Shown here one piece after another: positions 7,461-10,667 of a DNA stretch of 10,667 bases (position 1 is the first letter of the stretch; every line of letters starts with the position of its first letter). The notes beneath the pieces are model-generated. The model saw only the letters and a program-made list of their open reading frames with translations, was not told the origin of the DNA and made no database searches. Both the position numbers and the translations under genes were made by a program. Location: assembly GCA_044508675.1 (NCBI GenBank), contig JBIQHF010000034.1, positions 1 to 10,667 of the forward strand, given 5' to 3'. The DNA is from Raineyella sp044508675. Lineage in GTDB: Bacteria > Actinomycetota > Actinomycetes > Propionibacteriales > Propionibacteriaceae.

Positions 7461-7465
7461 CCCTC
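7461..7465 (-). promoter_or_regulatory. ribosome binding site deciding the topA start
   Basis: GAGGG within a purine run on the minus strand ends 5 nt before GTG 7455. A TTGACA lies just upstream (7475-7470). It is too close to the start to act as a -35 for this GTG unless translation begins further downstream, so it is probably chance. No other convincing promoter was found in the 161-bp gap 7456-7616, apart from a TAAGGT (7557-7552, minus strand) that fits the loose actinobacterial -10 pattern TANNNT. Confidence 0.55.
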
Positions 7466-7616
7466 TCTCTGTCAAGCGTTGTCGCTGGGCATGTGCGCCA
7501 ATCATGGCCCACCAGGCCCAGCGGCCGGACCGCGTTCAGCGACGTGGCACACCTTAACCCACCCCACCAGCACTGTTCGGGCCCAGCCGAGCGGCCCGCG
7601 ACGCAGAAGGGTGGTG

Positions 7617-8645
7617 TCAGCGGCGGATCACTGCGCCGGCCACCGGTACGTCCGCGGCCCGGTCGGCGCGATCACCGCGGTCGACCGGCGTCGCGTCCCG
7701 CCCGCTCGGCTTCGCCTCGGCGATGGCAACGGGCAGGCGGTAGAGCCAGTCGGTCCAGGGGCGTACGTACGTCAGGGCCACGCAGCCGGCGAAGACGACC
7801 ACGAATGTCACCACGGTGGACGGGGCCGGCCCGAGGCCGAGACGGCTGACCGCCAGCCCGACCGGCACCAGCAGGGCCGTGTGGGCCAGGTAGGTGACGA
7901 TCGAATTGCGTCCGATCCACTCCACCGCCCGGATCGGGGCGATCCGCGGCAGCCTCGAGGCGAGCCAGATGGCGGCCAGGATCCCGGCCATGGACAACAG
8001 CACCTGGTCGGGCCCGTACGGCACGTGCATGCCGCGCGGGATCTGGCCGAGGGCGCCGACCACCGCCACCGCCGTCATCAGCAGCGGCCAGACCGGGCGG
8101 GCCGTCAGCCAACGCTCCACCACCGGTCGCAGGGCAGCGCCGGCGAAGAAGAACCCGGAATACCACAGGTAGGTGGCCAAGGCCCCGAAAGGCTCCTGCG
8201 CCAGGTCTGCCAGGAGGAACAGGGCCGCGGCCGTGGCGACCGCCGGCACGCGCCGTACCGCCAGGGCCAGGGCGTACGACAACGCCAGGGCACCCAGGAA
8301 CCACAGGTTGGTCCCGACGGTGAGGAAGTCCACCGGATCGGCCCGCGCCTTGTCGGTCAGCAGCAGTCCCAGGATCGCGATCCACACCAGCCACGGCCAC
8401 ACGATCCCGCGGACCTTGCCGGACACGTACGGACCGAGGCCCTTGCGCAGGGACCGGTGCAGCAACAGCCCGGACAGGACCATCAGGGTCGGCATCCGAA
8501 ACGGGCGGAGCAGGGTGTGGATCACCCAGCCGTTCTCGCCATCGGTGGCCAAGGAGGCGTGCAGGAGGACGACCATGATCACTGCGGCTCCCCGCAGGAA
8601 GTCCATCCACGTCTGGCGCTGGCGCGCCGTCCTCATTCTTGGCAT
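7617..8645 (-). CDS. membrane acyltransferase, acyltransferase-3 (OafA/YrhL-like) family
   Basis: The 342-residue integral membrane protein has about ten hydrophobic segments. It shows family marks: WMDFLRG (13-19) followed by His29 in the first membrane helix, PFRMPTLMVLSG (48-59), SGKVRGIVWPWLVW (75-88), NLWFLGAL (113-120) and GRNSIVTYLAH (245-255). Members move acyl groups, often acetyl, from the cytoplasm to sugars of polysaccharides, peptidoglycan or glycolipids at the membrane. The acceptor here is not known. The C-terminal tail after about residue 308 is hydrophilic and rich in Asp and Arg. The ATG at 8645 has AAGGTG 5 nt upstream. The gene is divergent from hsp20 across a 231-bp gap that holds HspR-type operators, so some shared control is possible. 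It is codirectional with topA but 161 bp away from it, and joint transcription is uncertain. Confidence 0.88.
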   Translation of the reverse strand: MPRMRTARQRQTWMDFLRGAAVIMVVLLHASLATDGENGWVIHTLLRPFRMPTLMVLSGLLLHRSLRKGLGPYVSGKVRGIVWPWLVWIAILGLLLTDKARADPVDFLTVGTNLWFLGALALSYALALAVRRVPAVATAAALFLLADLAQEPFGALATYLWYSGFFFAGAALRPVVERWLTARPVWPLLMTAVAVVGALGQIPRGMHVPYGPDQVLLSMAGILAAIWLASRLPRIAPIRAVEWIGRNSIVTYLAHTALLVPVGLAVSRLGLGPAPSTVVTFVVVFAGCVALTYVRPWTDWLYRLPVAIAEAKPSGRDATPVDRGDRADRAADVPVAGAVIRR

Positions 8646-8721
8646 CGGATCACCTTAACCCACGTCGTCCTCAGCTTGCCCTTAGTTTGCCAGACAGGGG
8701 CTCCCCACCAGTCGACCCGAA

Positions 8722-8742
8722 GTTGAGTGTTCCAGACTCAAG
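8722..8742 (+). promoter_or_regulatory. HAIR element 1 (HspR operator)
   Basis: GTTGAGT (8722-8728), a 7-bp spacer and ACTCAAG (8736-8742) match the HspR-associated inverted repeat CTTGAGT-N7-ACTCAAG at 13 of 14 arm positions. HspR, a MerR-type repressor of actinobacterial heat-shock genes, is expected to bind here and to hold hsp20 down at normal temperature. The hspR gene itself is not in the window. Confidence 0.9.
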
Positions 8743-8748
8743 AAGCGA

Positions 8749-8769
8749 GTTGAGTGTTGTAGACTCAAG
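8749..8769 (+). promoter_or_regulatory. HAIR element 2 (HspR operator) and possible hsp20 -35 region
   Basis: GTTGAGT (8749-8755), a 7-bp spacer and ACTCAAG (8763-8769) again match the HAIR consensus at 13 of 14 arm positions. It starts exactly 27 bp after element 1 and shares parts of the spacer, so the pair looks like a duplicated unit. TTGAGT (8750-8755) could also serve as a -35, with a weak -10 such as GAATAG (8774-8779) after an 18-bp spacer. Repressor binding would then block the promoter directly. The promoter call is an inference. Confidence 0.88.
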
Positions 8770-8781
8770 AACGGAATAGTC

Positions 8782-8799
8782 CAACGCTCCAAGGCGTTG
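8782..8799 (+). other. small hairpin in the hsp20 upstream region
   Basis: CAACGC (8782-8787) and GCGTTG (8794-8799) form a perfect 6-bp stem with a 6-nt loop. If transcription starts near the promoter suggested above, this would lie at the very 5' end of the mRNA and could protect it. It is otherwise unexplained. Confidence 0.45.
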
Positions 8800-8829
8800 T
8801 ACCCAGTGAGGGGCACCGCGCAGGCAGGC

Positions 8830-8876
8830 GGTGTCCGTCCCAGTTCCCTGATCTGCCACAGGAGGATGACAACACC
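8830..8876 (+). promoter_or_regulatory. hsp20 leader that can pair the Shine-Dalgarno (candidate RNA thermometer)
   Basis: AGGAGG (8860-8865) is the ribosome binding site, 11 nt before the ATG. Hand folding gives an inner hairpin in which 8844-8850 pairs with 8859-8866, with A8863 bulged, covering the whole AGGAGG. A middle stem GTC (8837-8839) pairs with GAC (8868-8870). An outer stem GGTGT (8830-8834) pairs with ACACC (8872-8876). Short, bulged stems over the ribosome binding site of a small heat-shock gene are the usual design of RNA thermometers. No energy was computed. Confidence 0.4.
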
Positions 8877-9329
8877 ATGGCCCGCAACTTCGATCCGTTC
8901 CGCGACGTCGACCAGTTCTTCTCACAGGCGCTACGCACCCCCACCTCCACCGCCATGCCGATGGACCTCTACCGCGAGGGTGACAATTACTACGTGAAGA
9001 TCGACCTCCCGGGCGTCGACCCGGCCTCCATCGACGTCGACCTTGACGAGTCCACCCTGACCGTTCGCGGCGAGCGCAAGGCCCAGGGCGGCGAGGGGCG
9101 TCAGTGGCTCACCCGTGAGCGCCCCGTCGGCACCTTCGCCCGCCAGCTCACGCTCGGCAAGGGCGTCGCCGCCGAGAACATCAACGCCGAGTACACCGAC
9201 GGCGTCCTGGTCCTGACCATCCCGGTCGCCGAGACCGCCAAGCCCCGCAAGATCACCGTCGCCCACTCCACCCCCACCAGCCTGCCCGGCTCCCAGGACG
9301 TGGAGTCCACGGCGACCGAGACCGAGTAG
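8877..9329 (+). CDS. small heat-shock protein, Hsp20/alpha-crystallin family
   Basis: This 150-residue ATP-independent holdase binds unfolding proteins in the cytoplasm and usually forms large oligomers. The short N-terminal arm (1-28) starts MARNFDPFRDVDQFF, common in the family. The alpha-crystallin domain runs from about 29 to 128, with VKIDLPGVD (40-48), LTVRGER (61-67), GTFARQLTL (85-93) and the signature GVLVLTIP (109-116). ITV (126-128) fits the C-terminal IxI/V contact motif. The tail (129-150) is Ser/Thr/Glu-rich. The ATG at 8877 has AGGAGG upstream, 11 nt away, and a nearer ATG at 8866 is out of frame and too close to that site. Two HAIR operators upstream point to HspR control, as known for acr2 of Mycobacterium tuberculosis. 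A strong hairpin terminator follows 51 bp after the stop. Confidence 0.96.
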   Translation: MARNFDPFRDVDQFFSQALRTPTSTAMPMDLYREGDNYYVKIDLPGVDPASIDVDLDESTLTVRGERKAQGGEGRQWLTRERPVGTFARQLTLGKGVAAENINAEYTDGVLVLTIPVAETAKPRKITVAHSTPTSLPGSQDVESTATETE

Positions 9330-9331
9330 GG

Positions 9332-9353
9332 CCGATCGCGCGAGCGCGCTCGG
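9332..9353 (+). terminator. possible minor hairpin after hsp20
   Basis: GCGC (9338-9341) pairs with GCGC (9346-9349), and the outer CCGA (9332-9335) pairs with TCGG (9350-9353), with a 2-nt bulge. It directly follows the hsp20 stop and precedes the much stronger hairpin at 9381. It may stabilise the 3' end. Confidence 0.35.
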
Positions 9354-9380
9354 TCCACCACACACCTGATGTCCGCCACG

Positions 9381-9413
9381 CTGAGGGCCCCGCTCATCGA
9401 GCGGGGCCCTCAG
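9381..9413. terminator. bidirectional hairpin terminator between hsp20 and the S4-domain gene
   Basis: CTGAGGGCCCCGCTC (9381-9395) and its exact reverse complement (9399-9413) form a perfect 15-bp stem with a 3-nt loop. It lies between two convergent genes and no T-tract follows on either strand, as is common for actinobacterial terminators. It probably ends both transcripts. Confidence 0.88.
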
Positions 9414-9454
9414 CCCGTCCCGTGACAGCGTCGCCCGTCCCGCGGAGGCGGTGT

Positions 9455-9811
9455 TCAGGAGCGTCCGCGCAGCTGGTCGATCTGGCGCCGGTCCTTCTTG
9501 GTCGGCCGGCCCGTACCCCGGTCCCGGCGGGCCATCGGCGCGGACAGGTAGGCGGGGCGCTCAGGGGAGTGGTCGACGTACGCCTTCGCCGCCACCGGGG
9601 CACCGACGCGCTTGGTGATCGGATCGACCACCTCGAAGACCCGGTCCCAGCCGGGGGTGCGGACGACGACCCGGTCCCCCGGCCGTACCACCTGGGCAGG
9701 CTTGGCCGGCTTGTCGTTGACCCGTACGTGGCCGCCCTTGCAGGCGTCCGTCGCGAGGGTGCGGGTCTTGTAGATGCGGACGGCCCACAGCCAGGAATCG
9801 ACGCGCGTCAT
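9455..9811 (-). CDS. RNA-binding S4-domain protein, Hsp15 (HslR)-like
   Basis: The 118-residue basic protein opens with an S4 fold: RVDSWLWAVRIYKTRTLATDACKGGHVRVN (3-32) followed by KPAKPAQVVRPGDRV (34-48), the usual alpha-L motif for RNA binding. The remainder ends in a charged tail (about 94-118) rich in Arg, Lys and Asp. E. coli Hsp15, of similar length (133), binds the 50S subunit carrying a stalled nascent chain with tRNA and helps recycle it after heat shock. A similar role is inferred here. The ATG at 9811 has GGAGG 6 nt upstream. The gene is convergent with hsp20, and the two share one terminator. An 8-bp hairpin partly overlaps its ribosome binding site (see the dyad at 9821). Other S4 proteins, such as RqcH partners, are less likely given the WLWAVR start. 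Confidence 0.87.
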   Translation of the reverse strand: MTRVDSWLWAVRIYKTRTLATDACKGGHVRVNDKPAKPAQVVRPGDRVVVRTPGWDRVFEVVDPITKRVGAPVAAKAYVDHSPERPAYLSAPMARRDRGTGRPTKKDRRQIDQLRGRS

Positions 9812-9820
9812 GCCTTGCCT

Positions 9821-9841
9821 CCCGATCGATCGGCGATCGGG
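9821..9841 (-). promoter_or_regulatory. hairpin between rmlA and the S4-domain gene, touching its ribosome binding site
   Basis: CCCGATCG (9821-9828) and CGATCGGG (9834-9841) form a perfect 8-bp stem with a 5-nt loop. On the minus strand it starts 47 nt after the rmlA stop, and its last bases, GGG, run into the GGAGG of the S4 gene. It may terminate rmlA, control translation of the S4 gene, or both. No T-tract follows. Confidence 0.5.
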
Positions 9842-9887
9842 CCATGCTAGTCGAGGCGGCGGACCCGGGTGGGTGGACTGGTGGCCC

Positions 9888-10667
9888 TCAGTAGCCGCGG
9901 CCTCGCTCCAGTTGTTCCAGTAGGTACGTGCCGTAGCCCGACTTCACCAGCGGCTCGGCGCACGCGTGCAACTCGTCGTCGCTGAGGAACCCCATCCGCC
10001 AGGCCGCCTCCTCGGGGCAACCGACCTGCAACCCCTGCCGGGCCTGCAAGGTGTGCACATAGTTCCCCGCATCCAACAACGAGTCGAACGTCCCGGTGTC
10101 CAGCCACGCGGTCCCCCGCGGCAACACCTCGACCTGCAGCTTGCCCCGCTCCAGGTAGTCACGGTTCACATCAGTGATCTCGTACTCACCTCGCGCCGAC
10201 GGCCTCAGGCCCCGGGCGATCTCGATCACGTCGTTGTCGAAGAAGTACAGGCCCGGAACCGCATAGTTCGACTTCGGCGCCTTCGGCTTCTCCTCCAGTG
10301 ACAGCGCCCTGCCGTCCGCATCGAACTCCACCACGCCGTACGCGGTCGGATCCGCCACCCAGTAGGCGAAGACCGCCGCCCCGTCGATGTCCTCGAACCG
10401 GCGCAACCGGGTACCCAGCCCCGGACCGTAAAAGATATTGTCACCCAGCACCAGCGCCACCCGATCGTTCCCGACGAAATCGGCACCGATGGTGAACGCC
10501 TGGGCCAGACCCTTCGGCTCGGGCTGGACCGCATAGGACAACGCCACCCCGAACTGCGACCCATCCCCCAGCAGCCGCTGGAACGACGACATGTCGTGCG
10601 GGGTCGTGATCACCAGGATGTCGCGGATCCCGGCAAAGATCAGCGTGGACAACGGGTAATAGATCAT
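9888..10667 (-). CDS. rmlA: glucose-1-phosphate thymidylyltransferase, 5' part missing at the window edge
   Basis: RmlA (RfbA) joins glucose-1-phosphate and dTTP to dTDP-glucose, the first step to dTDP-rhamnose for the cell wall. The 259 visible residues include PLSTLIFAGIRDILVI (5-20), PKGLAQAF (51-58), LGDNIFYG (74-81), VEFD (113-116), LEEKP (124-128), PGLYFFDN (138-145), GEYEITDVN (160-168) and GTAWLDTGT (185-193), all standard for the family. The first visible Met is the internal Met of the family's KPMIYYPLSTL motif and coincides with the right edge. The true start and the nucleotide-binding GGxGTRL loop, about 30 residues, lie outside. The protein ends in EQLERGRGY. Other dTDP-rhamnose genes may lie to the right. 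tmk in the same window supplies the dTTP precursor, but that is only a metabolic link. Confidence 0.96.
   Translation of the reverse strand: MIYYPLSTLIFAGIRDILVITTPHDMSSFQRLLGDGSQFGVALSYAVQPEPKGLAQAFTIGADFVGNDRVALVLGDNIFYGPGLGTRLRRFEDIDGAAVFAYWVADPTAYGVVEFDADGRALSLEEKPKAPKSNYAVPGLYFFDNDVIEIARGLRPSARGEYEITDVNRDYLERGKLQVEVLPRGTAWLDTGTFDSLLDAGNYVHTLQARQGLQVGCPEEAAWRMGFLSDDELHACAEPLVKSGYGTYLLEQLERGRGY

Noticed and set aside
7479..8726. Long + strand open frame opposite the acyltransferase
   Set aside because: The product is low complexity (Gln, Gly, Arg, His) while the minus strand encodes a clear membrane protein family.
1..10667. Search for a defence, toxin-antitoxin, mobile or CRISPR system
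   Set aside because: No transposase, integrase, regularly spaced repeats, toxin-antitoxin pair or nuclease-helicase cassette was found. The genes are chromosomal housekeeping and stress genes.

Overview
The window looks like chromosomal DNA of a high-GC Gram-positive bacterium (Actinomycetota). The evidence is strong G/C at third codon positions, frequent GTG starts, a topA - tmk - holB gene order like that known in Streptomyces, a TopA with GRYGPY repeats and a lysine-rich tail in place of zinc fingers, and two HspR-type operators (HAIR elements) before an hsp20 gene. A propionibacterial relative is possible, but that is only an impression.

Left part (1-4720). A possible gene end on the + strand (2-82) faces a minus-strand gene for a DoxX-type membrane protein with a long, repeat-bearing disordered N-terminus (94-1185). 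Upstream of it, also on the minus strand and read in the order topA, CYTH-CHAD, tmk, holB, lies a probable operon for DNA maintenance. TopA relaxes supercoils. Thymidylate kinase makes dTDP. HolB (delta prime) is part of the polymerase III clamp loader. The CYTH-CHAD protein has lost the signature residues of both its domains and sits between topA and tmk. CYTH-CHAD overlaps tmk by 8 nt and tmk overlaps holB by 4 nt, so translation is probably coupled.

Middle part (4720-8876). topA (start chosen at 7455) is followed, further right, by a minus-strand membrane acyltransferase (acyltransferase-3 family, 7617-8645). The 231-bp gap 8646-8876 separates it from a divergent + strand hsp20. This gap holds two near-perfect HAIR operators 27 bp apart, a small hairpin, and a leader that can be folded by hand so that the hsp20 Shine-Dalgarno sequence is paired. 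The last is a candidate RNA thermometer.

Right part (8877-10667). hsp20 ends at a strong 15-bp hairpin terminator shared with a convergent S4-domain RNA-binding gene of the Hsp15 (HslR) type. Further upstream on the minus strand is the 3' part of rmlA (glucose-1-phosphate thymidylyltransferase, dTDP-rhamnose pathway), cut by the right edge about 30 codons after its expected start.

No mobile element, CRISPR array, phage gene, tRNA or rRNA was seen. Most genes are ordinary housekeeping genes. The points most worth checking are the hsp20 control region, with possible two-layer control at DNA and RNA level, and the degenerate CYTH-CHAD protein inside the replication operon.
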